Assembly (NCBI RefSeq): GCF_016617715.1
Contig: NZ_CP067225.1
Coordinates: 1,922,001 to 1,986,000, forward strand
Direction of reading: 5' to 3'
DNA: 64,000 nucleotides
Source of the DNA: Paracoccus sp. MC1862
Lineage (GTDB): Bacteria > Pseudomonadota > Alphaproteobacteria > Rhodobacterales > Rhodobacteraceae
The notes beneath the pieces are model-generated. The model did no database searches. It was not told the origin of the DNA and saw only the letters and a list, made by a program, of their open reading frames with translations. Positions 28,777 through 36,753 of the stretch are shown here, one piece after another. The position numbers and the translations under genes were made by a program. Each line of letters begins with the position of its first letter. Position 1 is the first letter of the stretch.

Positions 28777-29520
28777 TCATGAAGGTTTGATGTCGATGGC
28801 GGCCCCGTGCCGCAGCACTGCCTGCGCGGCGGGCGTCAGGTCCTCTGCGTCCCGCTCATGCGCCGGTTTTCCGTGCAGGACGAAGGGCGAAAGCAGCCGC
28901 AGCGGACCCCGCGCGCCCTTGCAGGCCGAGACGATCACCCGGCCGGCTTCGCGGCCCTGCCGGGGGGCGACGGGCAGGATGGCAGCCGCCCCCGCCCGAC
29001 CGGAAAGGGCGGCCAGAATCCGGTCCAGCGCCTCGGCCCGGTGGATCAGCGTCAGCCGGCCGCCGGGGGCCAGCCGGCGCAGCCCCGCGTCGATCCAGGC
29101 TTCCAGCGGCGTATCCTCGTGCCGCGCATGGGCGCGGCTGTCGTCGGGGGCGCGGGTGCCCGCGGCGAAGAAGGGCGGGTTGGCGATGACATGGTCGAAG
29201 AGCTCGGCCCGCAGCCCGGCTGGCATGGCGGCAAGATCGCCCGTGACGATCCGCGCCGCAATGCCCGTGGCAGCGGCATTGTGCAGCGCGAGTTCCGCAA
29301 GCGCCTCCTGCCGCTCCAGCCCGGACAGGGCCACGCCCGGCACCCGCGCGCCCAGGCAGAACAGCGCGGCCCCTGCCCCGCAGCCCAGTTCCAGCACCCT
29401 CTGGACCGGCTGCGCGGGACAGGCGGCGGCCAGCATCACCGCGTCCGCCCCCGCGCGATAGCCCCGCGCGGGCTGCCGCAGCAGAAGCCGCCCGCCCAGA
29501 AAGGCGTCGTCGCGCGTCAT
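28777..29520 (-). CDS. TrmN6-like SAM-dependent methyltransferase
   Basis: A 247-residue methyltransferase resembling tRNA1(Val) A37 N6-methyltransferase (YfiC/TrmN6). SAM loop VLELGCGAGAALFCLGAR near residue 42, and the N6-adenine catalytic motif NPPFF near residue 113 in FDHVIANPPFFAAG. N-terminal block FLGGRLLLRQPARGYRAGAD is typical of this subfamily. Its ATG overlaps the upstream DUF2007 stop by 4 bp, implying coupling. The exact tRNA target is inferred by family. Confidence 0.85.
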   Translation of the reverse strand: MTRDDAFLGGRLLLRQPARGYRAGADAVMLAAACPAQPVQRVLELGCGAGAALFCLGARVPGVALSGLERQEALAELALHNAAATGIAARIVTGDLAAMPAGLRAELFDHVIANPPFFAAGTRAPDDSRAHARHEDTPLEAWIDAGLRRLAPGGRLTLIHRAEALDRILAALSGRAGAAAILPVAPRQGREAGRVIVSACKGARGPLRLLSPFVLHGKPAHERDAEDLTPAAQAVLRHGAAIDIKPS

Positions 29521-29723
29521 TCCAGCCCGTGGTCCCGCAGGATCGCCGCGGCCATGAAGTGATCGCGGTCCACCACCATCAGCCGGCGCGGCAGGATGCC
29601 GATCGAGCCTTCCAGCACGCTCATGTGCTGATCGAACTGGAAGGCCATGATTCCCTCGGCCGCCAGCAGATCGGCGGCCCGGACCATGGTCAGCGGATCG
29701 GTAGTGCGCAGGACTTCCCTCAT
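29517..29723 (-). CDS. DUF2007 domain-containing small protein
   Basis: A 68-residue protein of the DUF2007 family (putative prokaryotic signal-transducing fold). It reads MREVLRTTDPLTMVRAADLL followed by FDQHMSVLEGSIGILPRRLM and ends VDRDHFMAAAILRDHGLE. The upstream frame to 29981 is antisense to the prenyl synthase, so ATG 29723 is the likely start. It is coupled to the methyltransferase by an ATGA overlap and divergent from the prenyl synthase over 73 bp. Function is unknown. Confidence 0.85.
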   Translation of the reverse strand: MREVLRTTDPLTMVRAADLLAAEGIMAFQFDQHMSVLEGSIGILPRRLMVVDRDHFMAAAILRDHGLE

Positions 29724-29796
29724 CGCCGCCACGCTATGGCGCGGTTGCGAAACTGTCCACGACATGGCAAGGGGCGCGACGAAAAGGGGTGCTCTC

Positions 29797-30798
29797 ATGG
29801 GTGTGAACGAAACCGTGGCGAAACCGCTGGACCTCCTGGCCGCACTGCTGGCCGAGGACATGAGGGCGGTGGACGCCCTGATCCGCAGCCGGATGGAAAG
29901 CCGCCACGCCCCGCGCATCCCCGAGGTCACGGCACATCTGGTCGGCGCCGGCGGCAAGCGCCTGCGGCCCCTTCTGACCATCGCCGCTGCCCGCTTGCTG
30001 GGATATCAGGGCACGCATCACCAGTTGCTGGCCGCGACGGTCGAGTTCATCCACACCGCGACCCTGCTGCATGACGACGTGGTGGACGAAAGCCGCCAGC
30101 GCCGGGGCCGTCCGACCGCGAACCTTCTGTGGGACAACAAGTCGAGCGTTCTGGTCGGCGACTATCTTTTCGCCCGCAGCTTCCAGTTGATGACCGAGAC
30201 GGGCAACATGCGGGTCATGTCGATCCTGTCCAACGCCTCGGCCGTGATCGCCGAGGGCGAGGTGCTGCAACTGACCGCCGCGCAGGACCTGAAGACCGAC
30301 GAGGACATCTACCTGCAGGTCGTCCGCGGCAAGACCGCCGCGCTGTTTTCGGCCGCGACCGAGGTCGGCAGCGTGATCGCGGGCGGCACCGATGCGCAGG
30401 TGCAGGCGCTTTACGATTACGGCGACGCGCTGGGGATCGCCTTCCAGATCGTCGATGACATCCTCGATTACAGCGGCACGGCCGAGGTCATCGGGAAAAA
30501 TATCGGTGACGACTTCCGCGAGCGCAAGCTGACGCTGCCGGTCATCAAGGCGGTGACCAAGGCCGACACCGGGGAACGCGCCTTCTGGCAGCGCACCATC
30601 GAAAAGGGCGACCAGCGGGACGGCGACCTTGAGCAGGCGCTGTCGATCCTGGCCCGGCACGGCGCCATCGAGGCGGCGCGGGCCGATGCGCTGGACTGGG
30701 CCGCGCGCGGGCGCAAGGCGCTGCAGGCGCTGCCGGAGGGAGAGATCCGCGGGCTGTTGGCGGAACTCGCGGATTTCGTGGTCGCGCGGGTGGCGTGA
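29797..30798 (+). CDS. ispB: Polyprenyl diphosphate synthase (long-chain trans type)
   Basis: Elongates farnesyl or geranylgeranyl diphosphate with isopentenyl diphosphate to make the ubiquinone side chain. The 333-residue protein has the first Asp-rich motif LLHDDVVDESRQRRGRP near residue 92, GDYLFARSFQLM near 122, and the second motif IAFQIVDDILDYSG near 217 followed by GKNIGDDFRERKLTLP. Chain length (C40 or C50) cannot be fixed by eye; alphaproteobacteria of this group usually make Q-10. ATG 29797 follows AAAAGGGG at a good distance. The repeat element follows immediately after the stop. Confidence 0.93.
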   Translation: MGVNETVAKPLDLLAALLAEDMRAVDALIRSRMESRHAPRIPEVTAHLVGAGGKRLRPLLTIAAARLLGYQGTHHQLLAATVEFIHTATLLHDDVVDESRQRRGRPTANLLWDNKSSVLVGDYLFARSFQLMTETGNMRVMSILSNASAVIAEGEVLQLTAAQDLKTDEDIYLQVVRGKTAALFSAATEVGSVIAGGTDAQVQALYDYGDALGIAFQIVDDILDYSGTAEVIGKNIGDDFRERKLTLPVIKAVTKADTGERAFWQRTIEKGDQRDGDLEQALSILARHGAIEAARADALDWAARGRKALQALPEGEIRGLLAELADFVVARVA

Positions 30799-30802
30799 AG
30801 AT

Positions 30803-30877
30803 GGGGGCTTTGCCCCCGGCCTTCGGCATGAATGGGTCCCACCCCCATTCATCCCAGGATATTTGAACGAAGAAGAA
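30803..30877 (+). repeat. Dispersed intergenic repeat, copy 2, with hairpins after ispB
   Basis: Begins 4 bp after the ispB stop. GGGGGC-TTT-GCCCCC (30803-30817) is followed by a second perfect hairpin ATGAATGGG/CCCATTCAT (30828-30852), then the core GGATATTTGAACGAAGAAGAA (split at the end). The hairpins probably terminate ispB transcription. The core matches copies at 9531, 45004 and 52567. Confidence 0.75.
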
Positions 30878-30887
30878 CCCGCTCATG

Positions 30888-30916
30888 AGAAAGGCCCGGC
30901 ACGGCGACCGGGCCTT
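30888..30916 (-). terminator. Intrinsic terminator of amtB
   Basis: On the minus strand AAGGCCCGG, an 8-nt loop and CCGGGCCTT form a perfect 9-bp stem followed by TCTC, 19 bp after the amtB stop. Confidence 0.75.
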
Positions 30917-30934
30917 GTCGGTTGGCAGTCTGCC

Positions 30935-32329
30935 TCAGTTATAGGCGTTCTCGCCGTGGGTCGTCAGGTCGAGGCCCTGCCGCTCGTCACTGGCCGAGAC
31001 GCGCAGGCCGATGGTCATGCGGATCAGATGGGCGGCGGCAAAGGACACCGCGCCCGACCAGGCGATGCAGAGGATGACGCCCAGCGCCTGCACCCAGACC
31101 TGCGGACCCATCGCATAGCCCTCCAGCCCCGTGCCGCCCAGCGAGGGCGCGACGAAGACCCCGGTCAGGATGGCGCCCACGATGCCGCCCACGCCGTGGA
31201 TGCCGAAGACGTCAAGGCTGTCGTCGATCCCGATGCGCCGCTTCAGCGAGACCACCACCCAGAGGCAGGCAAGCCCTGCCACGATCCCGATCGCGATCGC
31301 GCCCATCGGACCCACGAAGCCCGCCGCCGGGGTGATCCCGACCAGCCCCGCGATGGCGCCCGAGACCCCGCCCAGCAGCGAGGGATGCCCGCGCATGACC
31401 CACTCGCCCCCGGCCCAGGCCAGCGCCGCCGCCGAGGTCGCCACGACCGTGTTGATGATGGCCAGCGCCGTCAGCCCGTTGGCTTCGAGGTTGGACCCTG
31501 CGTTGAAGCCGAACCAGCCGATCCACAGCAGGCAGCCGCCGATCATCGTCATGGAAAGGTTGTGCGGCGCCATCGGCTCGCGCCCATAGCCGAGGCGCGG
31601 CCCCGCGACCATCGCCGCGACCAGCCCGGCCACGCCCGCATTGATGTGGATGACGGTGCCGCCCGCGAAGTCCAGCGCGCCATGGGCGAACAGGTATCCG
31701 CCGCTCCACCAGACCATGTGGGCCATCGGCAGGTAGGACAGGAAGAACCAGATCGTGACAAAGGCGAGGATGGCGGGGAACTTCAGCCGCTCGGCCGTGG
31801 CCCCGACGATCAGCGCGGGCGCGATGCAGGCAAAGGCCATCTGGAAGGCCACAAAGGCGTATTCCGGGATCTGGACGCCCGCCGTGAAGGTGTCGACCAG
31901 CGAACCCGGGGTGACGCCGGCCAGGAAGGCCTTGCCCAGACCGCCGATGAAGGGGGTCAGCGGGCCTGCCGCATCCCCCTCGGCCCCGGTGAAGGCCAGC
32001 GAATAACCGGCGACGACCCAGAGGATCGACATGATCGCGAAGACCGACAGCACCTGCATCAGCACCGACAGCACGTTTCGCGACCGCACCAGCCCGCCGT
32101 AGAACAGCGCGAGTCCCGGCAGCGTCATCATCATCACCAGCACCGCCGAGATCATCACCCAGGCCGTGTCGCCCTTGTCCATCACGGGCGCAACCTGTGC
32201 CAGGACGGGCATCGCGCTGGCGGCCAGGAAGGCCAGAGCAAGCGCCGCGCCGGTGGTGCATGGTTTGCGGAAGGCTCTTGTTCCATGGCCCGCAGGCCGT
32301 GCGCTCGAAAGGGGTAAGATCTGGCTCAT
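30935..32329 (-). CDS. amtB: Ammonium transporter, Amt family
   Basis: Trimeric ammonium channel of the inner membrane, 464 residues. A cleavable signal peptide (GAALALAFLAASAMPVLAQ) precedes 11 helices. The twin-His pore residues lie in FAGGTVIHINAG (first His region with AHMVWWSGGYL) and DSLDVFGIHGVGGIVGA (second). Family signatures GFNAGSNLEANGLTALAIIN and LALFYGGLVRSRNVLSVLMQ are present. ATG 32329 has GAGG eight nt upstream; ATGs further up are badly placed. No glnK lies upstream, unlike the common glnK-amtB pair. It is divergent from the PBP1A gene, with a TGC-N11-GCA site at 32451. Confidence 0.95.
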   Translation of the reverse strand: MSQILPLSSARPAGHGTRAFRKPCTTGAALALAFLAASAMPVLAQVAPVMDKGDTAWVMISAVLVMMMTLPGLALFYGGLVRSRNVLSVLMQVLSVFAIMSILWVVAGYSLAFTGAEGDAAGPLTPFIGGLGKAFLAGVTPGSLVDTFTAGVQIPEYAFVAFQMAFACIAPALIVGATAERLKFPAILAFVTIWFFLSYLPMAHMVWWSGGYLFAHGALDFAGGTVIHINAGVAGLVAAMVAGPRLGYGREPMAPHNLSMTMIGGCLLWIGWFGFNAGSNLEANGLTALAIINTVVATSAAALAWAGGEWVMRGHPSLLGGVSGAIAGLVGITPAAGFVGPMGAIAIGIVAGLACLWVVVSLKRRIGIDDSLDVFGIHGVGGIVGAILTGVFVAPSLGGTGLEGYAMGPQVWVQALGVILCIAWSGAVSFAAAHLIRMTIGLRVSASDERQGLDLTTHGENAYN

Positions 32330-32450
32330 CGGCATGTCCTCGTCGCTTGCGGCAGGCCATTGCGCCGGCCCGCCCATGAGCCCGATCACGCGGCAACTGC
32401 CCGTTCCGCGTCCAGCAGCAGGCGGATTTCGGCCGGCATCAGGCGGGTTC

Positions 32451-32467
32451 TGCCCGCCATTCCGGCA
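32451..32467. promoter_or_regulatory. NtrC-like site (TGC-N11-GCA) upstream of amtB
   Basis: TGC, eleven bases, GCA, matching the minimal NtrC-binding pattern, 122 bp upstream of amtB in the 273-bp divergent gap with the PBP1A gene. The pattern is short and expected by chance every few kilobases at this base composition, so support comes only from the gene it precedes. Confidence 0.35.
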
Positions 32468-32602
32468 GATTTTGCGGAAAATGCGCGATAAAACGGCAGG
32501 TCACGTCTGGGTGCGCAGGCCCAGGCGCCGTGTTCTCAAGCGAGGGCAACTGCTATATGTGGGCGGACGAAAAGGCCGGGAAACGGCCCATTGGATGCAG
32601 GC

Positions 32603-35233
32603 ATGAAGAAACCCGACAAGCCCCGGCGCCTTGCCGCCGACCGGCGCTATGCCGCCCCCTCTGACGCACAGGCGCCCTCGGGCGGCGGGCTGCCGCCGCA
32701 GCAGGCGCAGCGCCGCGCCCCGCCCAAGCGTCCGGCCCGGCGCGGCAACTTCGTCACACGCGGCGTTGCCGGCACGGTGTCGCTGTTCTGGCGCGTTGTC
32801 TGGGGCTCGTTCTGGCGGACGGGCGCGACGCTTGCACTGATCCTCGGGCTGACGGTCGCCTATTACTATTCCACCCTGCCCGACCCGCAGGCACTGTTCG
32901 ACGGACGCGCCCGCGGATCAGTCACGATGCTGGACCGCGACGGCCGCGTCTTCGCCTGGCGCGGGGAAACCTACAACACCACTAGCGGCGACCAGATCGC
33001 GCCGGTGCTGCGCAACGCCGTGGTCGCGACCGAGGACAAGCGTTTCTTCAGCCACCTCGGGGTGGACCCGCGCGGCATCGCCAGCGCCATTCGCATCAAC
33101 ATGTCCGAAGGCCGAGGCCCGCTTGAAGGCAACGGCGGCTCGACCATTACCCAGCAGGTGTCGAAGCTTCTGTGCCTCGGCGAAGAATTCGACCCCATCA
33201 AGTGGAAGTCCGAGGCCGAATACGAGGCCGACTGCCGCAAGTCCTCGCTGTGGCGCAAGGTCAAGGAAGTCCCCTACAGCTTGGCGATGGAAGCCCGGTA
33301 TTCCAAGGACGACATCCTCAACATCTACATGAACCGCAGCTACCTGGGCGCCGGCGCCCGCGGCTTCGAGGCGGCGGCGCAGCGCTATTTCGGCAAGTCC
33401 GCGGCCGAGGTGAACGCGGCCGAGGCGGCGATGCTGGCCGGCCTGCTGAAGGCGCCCAGCTATTTCGCGCCGACTTCGAACCTGCAACGTTCGCAGGACC
33501 GGGCGAACCTGATCCTCGGCCTGATGCACGAACAGGGCTACCTGGACGACGTGCAGCTGACCGAGGCCCGCGCGAACCCCGCCGTCCTGTCGCGTGCAGC
33601 CGCTGCCCGTGCAGGCGGCTACTTCGCCGACTGGGTGATGGAATCCGGCCCCGGATTTCTGACCTCGGAAACGACCGAGGACGTGACCATTACCACCACC
33701 TTCGACCAGACCGTGCAACGGCAGGCCGAACGGGCGCTGAAGCGCATCTTCGACGAGAAGGTGAAGGACGGCTCCAAGGCGCAGGCGGCGGTCGTCGTGA
33801 TGTCGGCGGACGGGGCAGTGCGGGCGATGATCGGAGGGCGGGAAACCACCACGGTCGGCACCTTCAATCGCGCGACCCAGGCCAAGCGGCAGACCGGCTC
33901 GGCCTTCAAGCCCTTTGTCTTCGCGGCGGCGCTGGACCAAGGCTATTCGCCCAACGATACGATCCTGGACGCGCCGATCACAATTCACATCAAGGGCTCG
34001 AAGCCCTGGACGCCCAAGAACTATACCCGCAACCACATGGGCGAGATCACCCTGACCACGGCGATATCGAAGTCGATCAACACCTCGACCATCCGCCTGC
34101 AGGAAGCCGTGGGCCGCGACAACGTCCGCCGGGTGGCACGGGACTTCGGCTTTGCCAATGACATCATGGCCAGCCCCTCGATGGGCCTCGGCGTCGCGGA
34201 AACCACGCTGCTGGAGATGACCGGGGCCTATGCGGGTATCCGCAACGGGGGCACGGCGGTGCGCCCCTATGGCCTGATCGAACTGCGGATCAAGGGCAAC
34301 GACAATCCGCTGATCGGGCAGATCGGCGGCATGGGCCAGCGGGTGATTTCTCCCAAGGCCGCGTCCGAGCTGATCTGGATGATGCAGCAGGCGGTGGAAA
34401 ACGGCACCGGCGGCCGCGCCAAGCTGCCGGGGCGCGAGGTGGCGGGCAAGACCGGGACGACCTCGTCCTATCGGGACGCATGGTTCATCGGCTTCACCGA
34501 GCAGTATGTGACCGGCGTCTGGATGGGCTATGATGACAACACGCCGCTGCAGGGCGTGACCGGCGGCGGCCTGCCGGCCGAGATCTGGCAGGCGGTGATG
34601 GCCGAGATCCACGAGGGTCTGCCCGCCAATCCACTGGGTGTGATCGCGCCTGACGGCGCGGGCAACCTGATCGTGGCCAGCGACATCGTTTCGGCCGATG
34701 CCGACGACCCGCTGGCCGCCGCGCTGGCGCAGGCGGTGGCAGCGGCGCAGCCGGTGGACGGCCGCGTGGCCGATGTGGCCCTGCCCGGCGATGCGACGGG
34801 GATGCCGGTCGATGCCGCGCCGATCGTCACGACCTCGCCCGACGGCAGCGTGGACCCGCTGGCCGCCGCCTTGGCCGAGGCGATGGGACAGCCCGAGCCC
34901 GCGCCCGAGCCGGTGTTCTTCGCCGAACCCGCGCCCTCGGCACCGCCGCCTGCCCCGGTTCCGGCCCCCGTGCCGGTCCGGTCCGGCCCGATCACCGAAG
35001 CGGGGGACAACCCGGCTCCGCCGTCCGAGCCTGCCCCTTCGCCGCCGCCACGCACCGCGGCCGCAACGGTCAGCAGTTCGGACCGGCCGTCCGGCGCCCC
35101 CGGCAATGTCGCCATCGAGGCCGCGGTCGCGGAAGCAGGCGCCTCGCCGCCCGCCCCTGCCGATCTGGCAAGCGACGCATCAGCCGACGATGCGCTGATG
35201 CAGGCGTTGCGGGGCATTCCCGGGCTGAACTGA
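32603..35233 (+). CDS. Penicillin-binding protein 1A, bifunctional transglycosylase/transpeptidase
   Basis: Class A PBP of 876 residues making and cross-linking peptidoglycan. A Pro/Arg-rich cytoplasmic leader precedes one TM helix (about 72-95). The GT51 domain has ATEDKRFFSHLGVDPRGI with the catalytic Glu near residue 144 and GGSTITQQVSKLL. The transpeptidase domain shows SxxK in TGSAFKPF near 432, SxN in SKSIN near 492 and KTGTT near 617. The last 200 residues are a Pro/Ala-rich, probably disordered tail with two copies of DPLAAALA(Q/E)A. ATG 32603 is used; a TTG at 32591 is also possible. A strong terminator follows. Confidence 0.95.
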   Translation: MKKPDKPRRLAADRRYAAPSDAQAPSGGGLPPQQAQRRAPPKRPARRGNFVTRGVAGTVSLFWRVVWGSFWRTGATLALILGLTVAYYYSTLPDPQALFDGRARGSVTMLDRDGRVFAWRGETYNTTSGDQIAPVLRNAVVATEDKRFFSHLGVDPRGIASAIRINMSEGRGPLEGNGGSTITQQVSKLLCLGEEFDPIKWKSEAEYEADCRKSSLWRKVKEVPYSLAMEARYSKDDILNIYMNRSYLGAGARGFEAAAQRYFGKSAAEVNAAEAAMLAGLLKAPSYFAPTSNLQRSQDRANLILGLMHEQGYLDDVQLTEARANPAVLSRAAAARAGGYFADWVMESGPGFLTSETTEDVTITTTFDQTVQRQAERALKRIFDEKVKDGSKAQAAVVVMSADGAVRAMIGGRETTTVGTFNRATQAKRQTGSAFKPFVFAAALDQGYSPNDTILDAPITIHIKGSKPWTPKNYTRNHMGEITLTTAISKSINTSTIRLQEAVGRDNVRRVARDFGFANDIMASPSMGLGVAETTLLEMTGAYAGIRNGGTAVRPYGLIELRIKGNDNPLIGQIGGMGQRVISPKAASELIWMMQQAVENGTGGRAKLPGREVAGKTGTTSSYRDAWFIGFTEQYVTGVWMGYDDNTPLQGVTGGGLPAEIWQAVMAEIHEGLPANPLGVIAPDGAGNLIVASDIVSADADDPLAAALAQAVAAAQPVDGRVADVALPGDATGMPVDAAPIVTTSPDGSVDPLAAALAEAMGQPEPAPEPVFFAEPAPSAPPPAPVPAPVPVRSGPITEAGDNPAPPSEPAPSPPPRTAAATVSSSDRPSGAPGNVAIEAAVAEAGASPPAPADLASDASADDALMQALRGIPGLN

Positions 35234-35249
35234 TCCGGCCCCTGTACAT

Positions 35250-35284
35250 GGAAAAGCCTCGTCGCTGCGGGGCTTTTCCTTTTC
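35250..35284. terminator. Terminator between PBP1A and mlaC genes
   Basis: GGAAAAGCCTCG, loop TCGCTG, CGGGGCTTTTCC form a 12-bp stem with one G-U pair, followed by TTTTCGG. It starts 17 bp after the PBP1A stop and, because its arms begin with A-runs, probably also serves the convergent mla operon. Confidence 0.9.
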
Positions 35285-35296
35285 GGTCGGGAAACC

Positions 35297-35902
35297 TCAG
35301 CCCAGTTGCCGCAGGTCCTTGATCAGCGCGTCCATGTCGCCGCGGCGGCGGGCCAGCATGGCGCCGATCTCCTCACGTTCCGAGGCCAGCATGTTCACGC
35401 CCTCGATGATCAGGTTGAAGAAGCGCGGCTGCCCGGTCTTGTCCGAAATGTGCCACTCGACTTCCATCGGGCTGCGGCCGTTCAGATAGGCCGTCGAGCT
35501 GACCGCCCAGAAGGACTTGAGCGGCCGAGCCGCCCCCACCTCGATGCGCGAGCCGAGGAATTCCTGAAAGCGCCGGCCGTATTTGCGGGCGATATAGCCC
35601 GTCATCGCCTCGCGGTACTCGCGGAAGTTCGCGGCCTCCATCTGCCGCGCCGCCGGTCCCAGCGCCGAGCGGGCAATGGCGTCGATGTCGGCGCGCTTGG
35701 CGAAGATCGTCTCGAAGGCCGCGAAAAGCTGCGCCGGCGGCTGGCCCGAGTTGACCACCGCCAGCACCTCGTCCACCGCGCGGCGGATCGAGGCCGAGGC
35801 CTCATGCGCGGTCATCGCCTGCGCCGGCGTCACGGCCATCGCGCCGCCCATCGCAAGAAGTCCCAGGAACCCGCGTCGGGTGCTATTCGGCATATGGGTC
35901 AA
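35297..35902 (-). CDS. mlaC: MlaC-type phospholipid-binding periplasmic protein
   Basis: A 201-residue exported protein of the MlaC/Ttg2D family, which ferries phospholipids between outer and inner membranes. N-terminal STRRGFLGLLAMGGAMAVTP resembles a Tat signal (RRGF). Conserved domain: ALGPAARQMEAANFREYREA near residue 81 and a C-terminal beta region. A TTG at 35902 has GAGGA five nt upstream; an ATG at 35893 is alternative. Both lie inside the end of mlaA, so the genes overlap by up to 20 bp. MlaFEDB genes are not nearby. Confidence 0.87.
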   Translation of the reverse strand: MTHMPNSTRRGFLGLLAMGGAMAVTPAQAMTAHEASASIRRAVDEVLAVVNSGQPPAQLFAAFETIFAKRADIDAIARSALGPAARQMEAANFREYREAMTGYIARKYGRRFQEFLGSRIEVGAARPLKSFWAVSSTAYLNGRSPMEVEWHISDKTGQPRFFNLIIEGVNMLASEREEIGAMLARRRGDMDALIKDLRQLG

Positions 35903-36617
35903 TGGCGTCCTCTTCCTGCTTCAGCTCGTAGCGGCGGTGCTGCGTGTAAAGCAGCCGCGTCTGGGCGTAACTGTCGGCACTTTCATGCAGGACCGAGTCC
36001 ACCGTCGAGCCGAATCGCCCTCGCTCACCGGCTTTTGAGACGACCCGCGCCGCCGTTCCCGCCAGCTTCTGCTCGTCGGTCAGGACGTTGTCCAAGGGAT
36101 CGATCAGCAGGAAATCGACGACCTTGCCGGCAAGGTCGCGCTGATTCGACGGCCCCAGCAGCGGCAGTTCCAGATAGGCGCCGGCGGGCACGCCCCAGAC
36201 ATGCAGCGTCTCGCCGAAGTCGGTGTCGATCTCGGGCAGACCGAATCCTTCGCCTGCCGGATCGAGGATTCCCCCGACTCCCACCGTGCTGTTGACCGCG
36301 AAGCGAAAGCCGTTGTGGATCGCCGGTCCCGGCCGGCCCTGCAGCAGGCTGTTGACCACCTTGCCGGGCAGCGACAGGTTGGCGCCGAAGTTTCCAACCA
36401 TTTCAATCGGACCGGGGGGCCGGGTTTCTAATTCGGGCCGGGGCGCTGCGTCCCTTGGCATGGCCCCTGCCACCGGTCGCAGCACCCTGGCGTCCAGCGC
36501 CTTGTTGAAGGCATGGACCCGGCGGTTCATCGGTTCGTAAGGATCGGGGATCCCGCCCGGCGGGGCGGCGGCGCAGCCGGCAAGACACAGGGCCAGCGTG
36601 ACCAGGGCTGCGCGCAT
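35883..36617 (-). CDS. mlaA: MlaA (VacJ) family outer-membrane lipoprotein
   Basis: A 244-residue lipoprotein that helps remove phospholipids from the outer leaflet. Lipobox LCLAGC with Cys15 follows a short signal peptide. The family block DPYEPMNRRVHAFNKALD is at about residues 25-42, with VNSLLQGRPGPAIHNGFRF and the signature GGILDPAGEGFGLPEIDTDF, GETLHVWGVPAGAYLELPLLGPS following. ATG 36617 is preceded by AAGGAGAG, so longer upstream frames are rejected. It is operonic with mlaC and is divergent from the type I secretion ATPase gene over 136 bp. Confidence 0.93.
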   Translation of the reverse strand: MRAALVTLALCLAGCAAAPPGGIPDPYEPMNRRVHAFNKALDARVLRPVAGAMPRDAAPRPELETRPPGPIEMVGNFGANLSLPGKVVNSLLQGRPGPAIHNGFRFAVNSTVGVGGILDPAGEGFGLPEIDTDFGETLHVWGVPAGAYLELPLLGPSNQRDLAGKVVDFLLIDPLDNVLTDEQKLAGTAARVVSKAGERGRFGSTVDSVLHESADSYAQTRLLYTQHRRYELKQEEDAIDPYAE

Positions 36618-36753
36618 CAATCTCTCCTTAATATCCATCGGCGAAGCTTGGCTCATCAAGGATGGGATTCGCGGGCCGGACCTGTCTGAACGGTTCGGAA
36701 CGGGATAGACAGCGCGCCTTGCGCCGGCAACGGTGGTTGGTGCAACGGGGTAA

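Noticed and set aside
30629..32317. Plus-strand frame opposite amtB
   Set aside because: Shadow of amtB: His/Asp/Arg-rich translation with no homology pattern.
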